Notes: generated by a model from the letters alone, not told the origin. A stretch of 59,245 nucleotides of DNA from Rhodopseudomonas sp. (GCF_013377015.1 NZ_JACABA010000001.1:1385501-1444745); one strand, 5' to 3'; counted from the stretch's first letter, positions 26,117 through 36,300 are shown. A program made the numbers and translations.

Positions 26117-27331
26117 CTACTTCTTCAGCAGCGGGCAGCGCGATTGCGCCAGCGGCTGGAACGCTTCGTCGCCGGGCACGGTTGCGAGCAGCTTGTAGTC
26201 GTCCCAGCGACCCTTCGATTCCGACGGCTTCTTCACCTCGAACAGATACATGTCGTGCACCATCCGGCCGTCTTCGCGAATCCGACCGTTCTTGGCGAAG
26301 AAATCGTTGATCGGCGTCGCCTTCATGATCTTCATCACCGCGGCGGCGTCGGTACTCCCTGCGGCCTTCACCGCTTTCAGATAATGCGTAACGGAGGAGT
26401 ACACCCCGGCCTGGGCCGAGGTCGGCACCCGTTTGGTGCGCTCCATGAACCGCTTCGAAAAAGCGCGGGTCTCGTCGTCGAGATCCCAATAGAATGCTTC
26501 GGCGAGCAGCAATCCCTGCGCGGTCTCCAGCCCTACGCTGTCGATGTCGGTGACGAAGGCCAATAGCGGCGACAGCTTCTGCCCGCTCTTGGTGAGACCG
26601 AATTCGGCGGCCTGCTTGATCGCGTTGATGGTGTCGCCGCCGGCATTGGCGAGGCCGACCACCTTCGCCTTCGAGCTTTGCGCCTGCAGCAGAAACGACG
26701 AGAAGTCCGAGGTATTGAGCGGATGCTTGACGCCGCCGACCACCTTGCCGCCGGCCTTCACCACCACATTGGTGGTGTCCTTCTCGAGATCCTGCCCGAA
26801 GGCGTAATCCGCGGTCAGGAAGAACCAGGTGTCGAGGCCCTGCTTGACGGCGGCCAAACCGGTAGTGTTGGCCTGCGCGAAAGTGTCGAACACATAGTGC
26901 ACCGTATAGGGGCCGCAGGCTTCGTTGCTCAGCCGGATCGATCCCGGTCCGTTGAACATCGCGATCTTGTTGCGCGCCTTGGCGATCTCGCCCGCCGCCA
27001 GCGCGGTGGCGGAGGCGGCCACGTCGATGATTGCCTCGACGCCCTGATTGTCCAGCATATCGCGCGCGATGCTGGCGGCAAGGTCGGCCTTGTTGAGATG
27101 GTCCGCGGCGATGATCTCGATCTTGCGGCCGAGCACCGAACCGCCGAAATCCTCCGCCGCCATCTTCGCCGCGGTCTCGCTGCCGGAACCGGTGATGTCG
27201 GCGTAGAGACCGGACATGTCGAGGATCGCGCCGAGCTTCAGTGGCGGCGCAGTTTGCGCGAGCGCCGTGGTGCCGGCCGTCAGCAACAGCGACGCAAGTA
27301 GAGCGGATCGGAGTCTTTCGACTTTCTTCAT
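26117..27331 (-). CDS. ABC transporter substrate-binding protein, branched-chain amino acid type
   Basis: A 404-residue periplasmic receptor of the LivJ/LivK class (Peripla_BP_6). A signal peptide (MKKVERLRSALLASLLLTAGTTALA) precedes LKLGAILDMSGLYADITG, the usual first strand. DLEKDTTNVVVKAGGKVVG and the KRFMERTKRVPTSAQAGVYSSV segments are typical of the aromatic/short-chain acid receptors common in Rhodopseudomonas. The ATG at 27331 follows GGGAGGAAGC. No permease or ATPase genes are adjacent, so it is an orphan receptor that may use a transporter elsewhere. Ligand unknown. Confidence 0.92.
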   Translation of the reverse strand: MKKVERLRSALLASLLLTAGTTALAQTAPPLKLGAILDMSGLYADITGSGSETAAKMAAEDFGGSVLGRKIEIIAADHLNKADLAASIARDMLDNQGVEAIIDVAASATALAAGEIAKARNKIAMFNGPGSIRLSNEACGPYTVHYVFDTFAQANTTGLAAVKQGLDTWFFLTADYAFGQDLEKDTTNVVVKAGGKVVGGVKHPLNTSDFSSFLLQAQSSKAKVVGLANAGGDTINAIKQAAEFGLTKSGQKLSPLLAFVTDIDSVGLETAQGLLLAEAFYWDLDDETRAFSKRFMERTKRVPTSAQAGVYSSVTHYLKAVKAAGSTDAAAVMKIMKATPINDFFAKNGRIREDGRMVHDMYLFEVKKPSESKGRWDDYKLLATVPGDEAFQPLAQSRCPLLKK

Positions 27332-27486
27332 TGCTTCCTCCCGCGACCGGCGCTGCTTTGTCCGCGCTGCGCATCTGATCGTTGCGACGATCATGCCGCA
27401 TCGAATCGCCAGCGGCAAGCGACGCGCTTTTTCCGCAAAGTGGAATGACCGTCAGCGAGTGCGGCGAACGCCGATCATGGCGTCGT

Positions 27487-27900
27487 TCACGTCAGCAGCC
27501 CCTTTCCTGGAACGTGATTGAGCTCCAGCCTGATGCCGTCGGGATCTTCGAACAGCAGCGAGTAATATCCCGGCGCCCACTGATCCTCGCGCGGCGCGCG
27601 GATGATCGTGGTGCCGATCGTACACAGAAAGCCGTACAGCTCGTCGACGTCGGCGCGTTCGCGGGCGCGGAAACACAGATGATGCAGTCCGGCACGGCCT
27701 TGTTCGAAGGCGGCGCCGGCGTGTTCCGGCGCGGGCGCGCGGATCGCAACGGCGGTGCGTCCGCCGACGCAGTAGAACGTCTGAGCGTCGTCGATCATCG
27801 GCTTCATGCCGAGAAATGACAGCAGCTTGCGATAGAACTCCCGCGAGCGTTCGAAATTCGCTGCCGTCAGAAAAATGTGCGCAATGCCGTTGACTTCCAT
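27487..27900 (-). CDS. VOC family protein (glyoxalase/bleomycin-resistance fold)
   Basis: A 137-residue single VOC domain. MEVNGIAHIFLTAANFERSREFYRKLLSFLGM supplies the first metal-ligand His, and GLHHLCFRA and LLFEDPDGIRLELNHVPGKG supply His and Glu of the usual H-H-E type site. The ATG at 27900 follows GGAGGGGACACCG; a start five codons upstream has no comparable site. Function could be a lactoylglutathione-lyase-like or dioxygenase-like reaction. It stands alone, divergent from the thermonuclease gene. Confidence 0.9.
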   Translation of the reverse strand: MEVNGIAHIFLTAANFERSREFYRKLLSFLGMKPMIDDAQTFYCVGGRTAVAIRAPAPEHAGAAFEQGRAGLHHLCFRARERADVDELYGFLCTIGTTIIRAPREDQWAPGYYSLLFEDPDGIRLELNHVPGKGLLT

Positions 27901-27977
27901 CGGTGTCCCCTCCATGGCCTGCGCGGATTGTATCAGCCTATGATATTCGGCCGGCCGTGCGCCGCGCCAAGAATTTG

Positions 27978-28763
27978 ATGCCTACGATGATGGTATCTCG
28001 CAACAGGCTGCTTGCGATGGCCGTGACATCCTGGGTCATCGCCGCGATCACCAATCGGGCGACAGCCGCGGGCTGCAGTTTTGCGCCGCAAGGCGAAGGC
28101 CGGGTCGCGGCGGTGCTCGATTCGCGCAGCTTCCGCATGCAGGACGGCCGCGAGGTGAAGCTCGCAGGCATCGAGCCGGCGACGACGCCGCGCGATGGTA
28201 TCGCCGCATTGGCGGAGATCGTCGCCGGGCAGGAGGTGACGCTGCGCGGCGACAGCGACGCGCCGGATCGTTACGGCCGGCAGCTCGCCTTCGTGTTGGC
28301 CGGGTCCGAGGAGCGATCCGTGCAGGGCCAGTTGCTTTCCCGCGGCCAGGCGCTGGTCGCTGCCGACGTCGCGGCGGCCGACTGCAGGACCGAGCTGCTC
28401 GCAGCCGAGGCTAGGGCCAGGCTGGAGAAACAAGGAATCTGGGCGGATTCGACGGTCATAAAAAACGCCGAAAATCCGGGCGATATTCTGTCCCGGATGG
28501 GGCAGTTCACGCTGGTCGAGGGCCGCGTCGTGTCGGTGCGGCAAGCTGGCGCGACGGTTTATCTGAATTTCGGCCGGCGCTGGACACGAGACTTCACCGT
28601 GACTATTTCAAGGCGCATGTTAGCATCGTTCGAGGCGCAGGGGGTCAACCCTAAGTCCCTCGAAGGAAAGCGAATTCGGGTCCGTGGCTGGATCGAGGGG
28701 CGCGGCGGGCCGCGGATCGAGGTGCGACAGGTGGGACAAATCGAATTGGCGGGCGGGACCTAG
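27978..28763 (+). CDS. thermonuclease (SNase-like) domain protein
   Basis: About 261 residues. An N-terminal hydrophobic signal or anchor (LLAMAVTSWVIAAITNRATA) is followed by a staphylococcal-nuclease-like domain. GEGRVAAVLDSRSFRMQDGREVKLAGIEP and DRYGRQLAFVL are recognisable SNase strands. LLSRGQALVAAD and LLAAEARARLEKQGIW complete the fold. The Arg/Glu catalytic residues of true nucleases are only partly recognisable, so nuclease activity is uncertain. The C-terminal part has an OB-like region. Starts at 27978, 27987 and 27990 are all possible. It lies 22 nt upstream of the M48 lipoprotein gene. Confidence 0.8.
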   Translation: MPTMMVSRNRLLAMAVTSWVIAAITNRATAAGCSFAPQGEGRVAAVLDSRSFRMQDGREVKLAGIEPATTPRDGIAALAEIVAGQEVTLRGDSDAPDRYGRQLAFVLAGSEERSVQGQLLSRGQALVAADVAAADCRTELLAAEARARLEKQGIWADSTVIKNAENPGDILSRMGQFTLVEGRVVSVRQAGATVYLNFGRRWTRDFTVTISRRMLASFEAQGVNPKSLEGKRIRVRGWIEGRGGPRIEVRQVGQIELAGGT

Positions 28764-28785
28764 CGACCTGCAGAGAGCAACAACC

Positions 28786-30273
28786 GTGACGGGAATTGAG
28801 GGACGGCGCAAGTCATCGAGGGGCCGCCGATTTTTGGCTGCGCCCATGGTGCTGTGCGCCGCTCTGACACTTGCCAGTTGCGGCGACCTGAGCCGGTTTC
28901 AGGTCGCCGCACCGTCGTCCGCCCCGGTGAAGCCGGCTCGGCCCGCAGCCCAGACCCCGGCCGCCGAACGCGAGCACGAGCGGATCCTCGCCTCCTATGG
29001 CGGCGCCTATGACGACCCGCGGCTGGAAGAGCTGATCACCAAGACGGTCGACCGGCTGGTGGCGGCGTCCGAGCGGCCGGATCTCGCCTACAGGGTCACC
29101 ATCCTGAATTCCGGTGCCGTCAACGCCTTCGCGCTGCCGACCGGGCAGCTCTACGTCACTCGCGGACTGATCGCGCTCGCCAGCGACACCTCGGAATTGT
29201 CCTCGGTGCTGTCGCACGAGATGGCGCATGTGCTGGCCAAGCATGCCTCGATCCGCGAGGACCAGGCGCGGCAGGCCGCGATCGTGACCCGCGTGATGAC
29301 CGACATGGGTAACGATCCGGATCTCTCGGCGCTAGCGCTGGCGAAATCCAAACTGACGATGGCGAGCTTTTCGCGGCAGCAGGAATTCGAAGCCGACGGG
29401 ATCGGGGTGGGGATTTCGGCGCGGGCGCAATTCGACCCCTATGGCGCCGCGCGCTTCCTGACCGCGATGGAACGCAACGCCGCGATGAAGGCCGGCCGCG
29501 GCTCCGGCGACCCGCGCTCGCAGGACTTTCTGTCGTCGCATCCGGCGACGCCGGAGCGGGTTCAGAACGCCCAGGCGAACGCCCGACAGTACTCCTCGCC
29601 GCAGGGCGGCGAGCGCGACCGCGAGGCCTATCTCGCCGCGATCGACAACATCGTTTACGGCGAGGACCCGAGCGAAGGCTTCGTCCGCGGCCGGCGCTTC
29701 CTGCATCCCAAGCTCGGCTTCACCTTCCAGGCGCCGGACTCCTTCACGCTCGACAACACCGCGCAGGCGGTGATCGGCGTGCGCGAGGGTGGCAACCAGG
29801 CGATGCGCTTCGATGTGGTCAGGGTGCCGGCGGAACAAAGCCTCGGCGACTACCTGAATTCCGGCTGGATGGAGAATGTCGACAAGGCCTCGACCGAGGA
29901 TCTGACCATCAATGGTTTCCCCGCGGCGTCGGCCGTCGCCCATGGCGAGCAGTGGCAGTTCAAGGTCTACGCGCTGCGGTTCGGCAGCGACGTCTATCGC
30001 TTCATCTTCGCCGCCAAGCAGAAGACCACCGAGAGTGATCGCAATGCGCGCGAGACCGTCGGCTCGTTCCGCCGGCTGACGCTGGATGAAATTCAGGCGG
30101 CGCGCCCGCTGCGCATCAAGATCATCACGGTGCAACCAGGCGACACTGTGGAGTCGCTGGCGCACCGCATGGCCGGAGTCGACCGGCCGATGGACCGGTT
30201 TCGTCTACTGAACGGGCTCGATGCCCATGCCACCGTGAAGCCACGCGACCGCGTCAAGATCGTGGTGGATTGA
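28786..30273 (+). CDS. M48 family metalloprotease lipoprotein with LysM-like C-terminus
   Basis: A 495-residue envelope protease of the BepA/LoiP type. It starts at GTG 28786 and has a lipoprotein signal (LASC, Cys32). The zinc site is HEMAH (144-148) with EFEADGIG downstream providing the third ligand; the SSHPATPERVQNA segment is standard for this group. After the protease domain comes a DUF-like region (residues ~300-440). The C-terminus, with IKIITVQPGDTVESLAHRM, is LysM-like and should bind peptidoglycan. It probably acts in the periplasm on outer-membrane protein quality control. Confidence 0.92.
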   Translation: MTGIEGRRKSSRGRRFLAAPMVLCAALTLASCGDLSRFQVAAPSSAPVKPARPAAQTPAAEREHERILASYGGAYDDPRLEELITKTVDRLVAASERPDLAYRVTILNSGAVNAFALPTGQLYVTRGLIALASDTSELSSVLSHEMAHVLAKHASIREDQARQAAIVTRVMTDMGNDPDLSALALAKSKLTMASFSRQQEFEADGIGVGISARAQFDPYGAARFLTAMERNAAMKAGRGSGDPRSQDFLSSHPATPERVQNAQANARQYSSPQGGERDREAYLAAIDNIVYGEDPSEGFVRGRRFLHPKLGFTFQAPDSFTLDNTAQAVIGVREGGNQAMRFDVVRVPAEQSLGDYLNSGWMENVDKASTEDLTINGFPAASAVAHGEQWQFKVYALRFGSDVYRFIFAAKQKTTESDRNARETVGSFRRLTLDEIQAARPLRIKIITVQPGDTVESLAHRMAGVDRPMDRFRLLNGLDAHATVKPRDRVKIVVD

Positions 30274-30287
30274 GCCGCAGCGAATCT

Positions 30288-30321
30288 GTAGCCCGGATGG
30301 AGCGCGGCGAAATCCGGGACG
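30288..30321. repeat. short palindromic repeat (GTAGCCCGGATGGAGCG type)
   Basis: GTAGCCCGGATGGAGCGCGG followed by AAATCCGGGAC forms a hairpin with CCCGGAT/ATCCGGG arms. It lies 15 nt after the M48 stop. The motif is a familiar dispersed repeat of this bacterial family and may act as terminator. Confidence 0.65.
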
Positions 30322-30458
30322 GACGTATAGGAAGCGCGGCCGCCGGAAACCACGGGGGTGTGGGTGATTGTCAGACCGTGGACAATTGAAGCCCTCCTAA
30401 GAGAGCCTTGTCCTTTAGTGGGGGAGCCCGGATTTGCTAGGGAGCCCCGTTTATTGAC

Positions 30459-31199
30459 TTAAGGCGTGACTGCCCGAAAGCAGGCCTCGATATCGGTTCT
30501 AGCTTTTTCGACCTGTTTGACTAGATCCTGTAATTTTATCGCAAGAGGGTGCCTGCTACGATCCCAATTATATTGAGAGAAATCCTCCCCTTTGGGAATG
30601 CGCATGGCGGGTATCGAAATAACTACTGCGCTGAATCTTGAACACTGCTGACGGAAGCTGGCTATCACTTTCTCCGCCAGGGGCCGGTCACGTTCGGGCA
30701 AATTGCCCGCGATTTCCTTGATGTATGCTGACTGTTCATCAAAAGGACGTTTCACAACGGCTCTAACGCCTTCTGGCGTGTCGAGTTGGTCGGAAAGAAT
30801 TATATCAAGCGGCGTGATTGTGGAAGCCAGCACGGCCGTAATCTTCTCTCTTACAAGTGAAAATTCTGCGTTGGACAGGTTCAGTCCCAGGTCTCTAACC
30901 TTCTGCGACAGAGTTTCTTGCTCGGCGTTGAGCGCGGCGACCTGTTTCTCCGCCACCGCCTTCTTGTCGGCAAGCTCGCGCAGGGTAGATTGCGCCGTGT
31001 TGACCGAGAGCTGAAGCTGCTGCTCCCGTAACTCCAATCCTGCTATCCGCTGATTGCGAATGGCCAGCTCGGATTGCAGATAGGAAACCAAAGCCTGCGA
31101 TGTGGTGGAAAAGAAAAGTCCATAAATGGCAAGCGCAGCCAGCGCCAACGCGCATAAAGCCGAAATCCACTGCGGGACGTTTCCCCATTCGAGCTTCAT
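30459..31199 (-). CDS. unrecognised membrane-anchored coiled-coil protein
   Basis: A 246-residue protein with a helix at about residues 11-31 and a long predicted coiled coil, roughly residues 45-115, rich in Gln, Glu, Leu and Ala. A mixed domain follows, ending at FRAVTP. No family is recognised. The gene uses more AT-ending codons (TTA, AAT, ATA) than its neighbours and interrupts the conserved M48-CarD neighbourhood, so it may be a recent insertion. The ATG at 31199 has only a weak ribosome site. One-helix proteins with coiled coils often serve as scaffolds or division-linked factors, but nothing here decides that. Confidence 0.75.
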   Translation of the reverse strand: MKLEWGNVPQWISALCALALAALAIYGLFFSTTSQALVSYLQSELAIRNQRIAGLELREQQLQLSVNTAQSTLRELADKKAVAEKQVAALNAEQETLSQKVRDLGLNLSNAEFSLVREKITAVLASTITPLDIILSDQLDTPEGVRAVVKRPFDEQSAYIKEIAGNLPERDRPLAEKVIASFRQQCSRFSAVVISIPAMRIPKGEDFSQYNWDRSRHPLAIKLQDLVKQVEKARTDIEACFRAVTP

Positions 31200-31326
31200 A
31201 AATCACCAAAAAGAGTCCCCGAAGGGGCTAGCGTAAGGTGAGCGTTATACAAGCCTTCGTAATTCCCGTTCGGCGTTGCTGCATTGGAATCCTCTGAGAT
31301 TATCAGGATGTATGCGAGCGCCCAGC

Positions 31327-31355
31327 AAAAAGCCCGGCCTTTCGGGCCGGGCTTT
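31327..31355 (-). terminator. rho-independent terminator of carD
   Basis: On the minus strand AAAGCCCGGCCCGAAAGGCCGGGCTTTTT is a GC-rich 11-bp hairpin followed by a T run. It lies 27-55 nt beyond the carD stop. Confidence 0.88.
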
Positions 31356-31381
31356 GAATAAGTTTGCCGTTGCCGGGGGAC

Positions 31382-32374
31382 TTATGCTGCCTCGTCGGCC
31401 ACCGCGGCGTCATCGCCATCGACGTCAGCATCGGCGTCCGATTCGGCCTCGGCCTTGGCGCCGCGGCGCGGGCTCTTGGCGAGCTGGCCTTCGACCTCCT
31501 TGACCGCCTCGGTCTCGGTGACGTGCTGCACCACCGCGATTTCCCGCGACAGCCGATCGAGCGCAGCTTCATAGAGCTGCCGCTCGCTGTAGGACTGCTC
31601 AGGCTGCGAGTCCGACCGATACAGGTCGCGCACCACTTCGGCGATCGCCACGATATCTCCGGAATTGATCTTGGCTTCGTATTCCTGCGCCCGGCGCGAC
31701 CACATCGTCCGCTTCACCCGCGCGCGGCCCTTCAGGGTTTCCAGCGCCCGCTTCACCAGCGCCGGCTCCGACAGCTTGCGCATGCCGACATTGGCGACCT
31801 TGGCGGTCGGCACCCGCAACGTCATCTTGTCCTTCATGAAATTAATCACGAACAGTTCAAGCTTGGCGCCCGCGATCTCCTGCTCCTCGATCGCCAGAAT
31901 CTGGCCGACGCCATGCGCCGGATAGACCACGAATTCATTGGTTTTGAATCCCTGGCGCTGCGTCAAAACCTTCTTCGGCTCCTCGACCTTCGGCTGAACC
32001 GCCACGGGCTTCGCCGCCGGCTTGGTCGCGACTGCGGGCTTGGCCGCAACCGGCTTGACCGCAGCCTTCGGCGCAGTCTTCGCGGCATCAGCCTTGCCAG
32101 GCGATTTGGCGGGGGCGGCCTTCGATACGGTCGCCTTCACGGCAGTCTTGGCAGTCTTGCTGGGCATTGCACTTCTTTTGTTTTTGGAGGACTTGAAGGC
32201 CGCAGCCTTGGAAGCTGAAGCCTTGGAAGCTGAAACTTTGGCAGCCGTAGCCTTGGTGGTGGTCCGGGTCTCTTTAACAGAAGTCCGGGAACGGCTTTTC
32301 GTTGCACCGCGGCTGGCCGCAGACGCAGTCTTCGCACCCTTCGAAACACTCTTTTTACGCGTTTTCTGTGACAC
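31382..32374 (-). CDS. CarD family transcriptional regulator with histone-like N-terminal tail
   Basis: The CarD/CdnL domain (RNA-polymerase-interacting fold) begins at FKTNEFVVYPAHGVGQILAIEEQ and continues through NFMKDKMTLRVPTAKV. A C-terminal helical DNA-contact region follows with AQEYEAKINSGDIVAIAEVVRDLYR. An unusually long Lys/Ala/Ser/Thr-rich tail precedes the domain, resembling histone H1-like tails. The start is uncertain: GTG 32374 (330 residues) or ATG 32167 (261 residues). The well-placed promoter at 32469-32496 gives an 88-nt leader to the GTG, which I prefer. The last ~25 residues are acidic (DADADVDGDD). It regulates initiation at sigma-70 promoters. Confidence 0.88.
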   Translation of the reverse strand: MSQKTRKKSVSKGAKTASAASRGATKSRSRTSVKETRTTTKATAAKVSASKASASKAAAFKSSKNKRSAMPSKTAKTAVKATVSKAAPAKSPGKADAAKTAPKAAVKPVAAKPAVATKPAAKPVAVQPKVEEPKKVLTQRQGFKTNEFVVYPAHGVGQILAIEEQEIAGAKLELFVINFMKDKMTLRVPTAKVANVGMRKLSEPALVKRALETLKGRARVKRTMWSRRAQEYEAKINSGDIVAIAEVVRDLYRSDSQPEQSYSERQLYEAALDRLSREIAVVQHVTETEAVKEVEGQLAKSPRRGAKAEAESDADADVDGDDAAVADEAA

Positions 32375-32468
32375 AGCCTGCGCGTGGAGTTCCCACGCCC
32401 CTGTTCGTTGTTTTTCTCGGGAACATGTCCTGGCCGCAAACCGGCATGCCAAGAACTCGAATGTACCT

Positions 32469-32496
32469 ATAATAGCACATTTCCCGCAAAAATCAA
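32469..32496 (-). promoter_or_regulatory. sigma-70 promoter of carD
   Basis: On the minus strand TTGATT (32496-32491), a 16-bp spacer and TATTAT (32474-32469) match the sigma-70 pattern well, in an AT-rich patch 95-122 nt upstream of GTG 32374. No other feature occupies this gap between fdxA and carD. Confidence 0.6.
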
Positions 32497-32610
32497 TGAT
32501 TTATGACGAATTGCGCATCCCCGTAATGCTCCGGGGCGCGACAAGATCGAACAAGGTTAAGCTGCTCGGAAGAACCGCCGGGTCACGAAAGAATCAATCG
32601 CGCGAAGAAC

Positions 32611-32949
32611 TCAGTCGCCGGTGCCGGGCTCCGGCGAGAAGTACTTGTCGAATTTTCCGTCCTGCCCCTCGAAGTCCTTGGCGTCCGCAGGAGCTTCCTT
32701 CTTTTGGGTAATGTTGGGCCAAGTCTTGGAATATTCGGTATTCACCTCGAGCCATTTCTCCAGGCCCGGCTCGGTATCCGGCTTGATGGCGTCGGCCGGG
32801 CATTCGGGTTCGCAGACACCGCAATCGATGCATTCATCCGGATGGATCACCAGCATGTTGTCGCCCTCGTAGAAACAGTCCACGGGACAGACTTCGACGC
32901 AGTCGGTGTATTTGCACTTGATGCACGCTTCAGTGACGACGTAAGTCAT
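32611..32949 (-). CDS. fdxA: seven-iron ferredoxin FdxA
   Basis: A 112-residue [3Fe-4S][4Fe-4S] ferredoxin. Cys9, Cys17 and Cys50 fit the 3Fe cluster ligands, and Cys21, Cys40, Cys43 and Cys46 the 4Fe cluster, each exactly one residue later than in Azotobacter ferredoxin I. The C-terminal tail with [12 protein letters not shown] is typical of the alphaproteobacterial FdxA. The ATG at 32949 follows GGAG. It lies between the S4-protein gene and carD in a conserved order, all on the minus strand. It carries electrons in the cytoplasm. Confidence 0.96.
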   Translation of the reverse strand: MTYVVTEACIKCKYTDCVEVCPVDCFYEGDNMLVIHPDECIDCGVCEPECPADAIKPDTEPGLEKWLEVNTEYSKTWPNITQKKEAPADAKDFEGQDGKFDKYFSPEPGTGD

Positions 32950-33022
32950 CCAAGGCTCCGAGACAGTATAATTTTGAGCATGTGGGTAGCGCAGGAGGCA
33001 CTCAGCCGCAAGTGACCTGCCG

Positions 33023-33325
33023 CTATTCTTGGCGTTCCTGCAATTCGGTATAAAGTACGGTTGCGCTGGACGCGTTTCCGCGCTTCTCGGCAAAACCCGC
33101 GACTCTGAGGATGCGCACCGTGCGATCCAGACCGACGGTGACGACGTCGCCGAGCTTCACCGAATGCCCCGGCGCTCGCTCGCGAACCCCATTGATCCGG
33201 ACGTGACCGGCCTCGACGAGGGCGGCGGCGCTGGTTCGGGCTTTCACCACCCGGGCATGCCAAAGCCATTTATCGAGACGCTGGCGCTCCAAGCAACACC
33301 ATTTCGTACGGCTATTGTGACCCAC
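33023..33325 (-). CDS. RNA-binding S4 domain protein (Hsp15-like)
   Basis: About 100 residues, most of them an S4 RNA-binding domain: [47 protein letters not shown]. Such proteins bind ribosomal or stalled 50S RNA. The start is probably GTG 33325; a TTG at LERQRLDKW is possible. It lies 58 nt downstream of the helicase gene and upstream of fdxA, an order conserved in Rhizobiales. Confidence 0.9.
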   Translation of the reverse strand: MGHNSRTKWCCLERQRLDKWLWHARVVKARTSAAALVEAGHVRINGVRERAPGHSVKLGDVVTVGLDRTVRILRVAGFAEKRGNASSATVLYTELQERQE

Positions 33326-33383
33326 TCAGCCACGAGTCACAGCGCGGGACCACATTGCAACCGCGCCACCTCCACCACCAGTG

Positions 33384-36300
33384 CTAATCCTTGCGGTTGG
33401 CGGTGAGCTGTTCCTTCAATGCCGCCAGCTTGGCGAACGGCGAGTTGGGATCGATCGGGCGATCGCGTTCACGCGGCGGTGCGCTGCTGGCGACCTGGCG
33501 ATGCGAGCTGCGGTCGCCGCCATTGCTGTCCCGTCCGCCCTTCGGCCCACTCTGGAACTTGTCCCGGTCCCTGCCCTTGCCCTGGAACCGTTCACGCGGA
33601 GGACGCGGTCTATTGTCCCTGGCGTTGCCGGAGTCCTGCGGTGCCGCGCCGTCGGCGGCGGGGGCGGTCTCGACGGCCCCCTCAGGGCGCGGGCGCCGGA
33701 ATTCCGGCTTGCGATCGCGCCGTCCGCGATCCGGGCGGTCGCGCTTGGCCGCCTCGCCGGCCTCGCCTTCGCCGGCAGCCGCTGTGGCTCCCGGCTGGGA
33801 ACGATCCTGGTTGCGGTAGCGGCTACGATCATGACGGGGGCGCTGCTCGTCCGAACGACCGCCGGGCCGCCAGACCTCGATCAACTCCGGCGCGGCAGCC
33901 ACCGTCTCCGGCTGGATCGCGGCATCGGAGCTGACTTCGGCTGTTGAAATAGCTGCTGTATCAGTCGCTGCGGCCTGTTCGTGCTGGGGCGCTTCCGCCG
34001 CATCGGCCTCAACGGACGCTTCGGCCAGGGCGACGTCCGCTGCCGGCATGGTCGCCGGATCCGACTGCGCTTCGACTGGCGCTGTCGCGACAATCTCAGC
34101 CGGTTGCTCCGACTCGGCAACGCTCGCGGCAACAATTTCGGTCGCGTCATTGGTGATATCGGCGATATCGGCGGTCTCGATCGCAACCGCGGGCTCCAGC
34201 GCGATCGCGCCAGCCATGATCGCCAAGTCTTCGGCGGAAAACTCACTCTGAACCGGGGTTTCCGGCGTCGACGTCGCTACAGTCGCTGCCTCTGCCTTCG
34301 GCGGCGCCGGCGGCAGCGGCGGTTTCTTTTCCATGCGATAGCCGAGCGCACGCAGGATCGAGGCGAAATCCTCGCCCGCGGACCCGGTCAGCGACGTCAT
34401 CGCCTGGGTGACGATAAAGCCCCGGCCGTCGAATGCGCTGGCCGGCTTTTCGCCAGAGGAGCCTTCGCGCCACGACAGCGCCGGGCGAATCAGGTCGGCC
34501 AACCGCTCCAGAATATCGACGCGAACGGCGCGCTCACCGCATTGCCGATAGCCCAGCGTGCGATAGGCATCGCGATCGAGCGACTTGTCGACCGGGAACG
34601 AGGTCCGGCCGGAGCCGGCCAGATGCTGCGCGCCGGACAGCGCCGACATGTCGACATTGTCCTGCTTCTGCGCCCACAGCAGCGACGCCAAGGCGCGCGC
34701 TGCCGGCTTCAACAGCGCTGGCATATAGATGTGATAGGCGCCGAACCGGATGCCGTATTTGCGCAAAGTGGCGCGCGAGGGCTGGTCGAGATCCTTCATC
34801 TCGGCCGCGATCTTCTGCCGCTCGATCACGCCGAGCGCCTCGATCAGCTGGAACGCGATACCGCGAGCGATGCCGATGACGTCCTCGGCCTTGGCGAGGT
34901 CGAACAGCGGCCCGAGCAGCTTTTCGATATGAGTCTTCAGCCACAGATCGAGCCGGGCCTGCACCGCGTCGCGCGGCGCCCCGGTCAGGCGGTCGTCGGC
35001 GACGATGCGCAAGCGCGGATGCAACACGTCGTCGGCCGCCACCAGCCTGGCCACCGCATCGCCGGTCCAGCGTACGGTACCATCGGAGGCCAGCACGAAT
35101 TGTTCGTCGGGCGCGCTCGCCAATTTCTCGGCGCGGGCGTCGATCTCGCCGGCCAGGGCCTTCAGCGCGGTCGCCTGCAAGGCCTTCGCATCCGAGCCAG
35201 CTTCAGCGGCGTCAGGCGCGAATGTGAACCCGTCGAGGCGGCCAATGACATGGCCCTCCACGATCACTTCGCCAGTTTTACCAATTTCCGTATTCAACAT
35301 CGTGTTTTCCCGCAGGCGGCGCATCAATACACTGGTCCGACGATCAACGAAACGCTCCGTGAGCCGTTCGTGCAATGCATCTGACAATTTATTTTCGACA
35401 TCCCGCGAAATTCCCTGCCAATGTTCGGGGTCCGCGAGCCAATCCGGCCGATTGGCAACAAAGGTCCAAGTCCGGATCTGTGCGATCCGGCCCGACAGCG
35501 TGTCGATGCCGCCGTCGGTTCGATCCGCCTGTTCGATTTGGGCAGCGAACCAGCTATCCGGAATCTTGCCCCTTTGCATCAGAAAACCGTACAGCGTCGT
35601 CACCAGTTCGGCGTGCGCGGCTGGCGCGATCTTGCGATAGTCCGGAATCTGGCAGGCGTCCCAGAGCCGCTCCACCGCGGCGCCGCCATGGGCCATATCG
35701 CGAACATCGGCGTCGCGCGCAGCATGTTCGAGCACCCGCAGGTCCTCGGCGATCGGCGCGCGGGTCAGGGCCTCATGGGTGGGCGTCTCGGCTAGCGACA
35801 CCTGCAGCGCGCCTAGCGAGGAAAAATCCAGCTTCGCATTCCGCCATTGCAGCATCTTGACGCTGTCAAAGGTGTGATTCTGCAACGCGTTGACCAGTTC
35901 GGGCTCGAATGGCGCGCAGCGTCCGGTGGTGCCGAAAGTGCCGTCGCGGGTGGCCCGGCCGGCCCGCCCTGCGATCTGCGCGAATTCCGACGGGGTTAGG
36001 CGGCGAAACTGATAACCATCATATTTGCGGTCGGACGCGAAGGCGACGTGATCGACGTCGAGATTGAGGCCCATGCCGACGGCGTCCGTGGCGACCAGAT
36101 AATCGACGTCGCCGGATTGGAACATCGCCACCTGGGCGTTGCGGGTGCGAGGCGACAGCGACCCCAGCACCACGGCGGCACCGCCGTGCTGGCGCTTGAT
36201 CAGTTCGGCAATGGCGTAGACTTCGTCGGCCGAGAACGCGACGATCGCGGTCCGACGCGGCTGCCGGGTGATCTTGCGGTCGCCGGCGAATTCCAACTGC

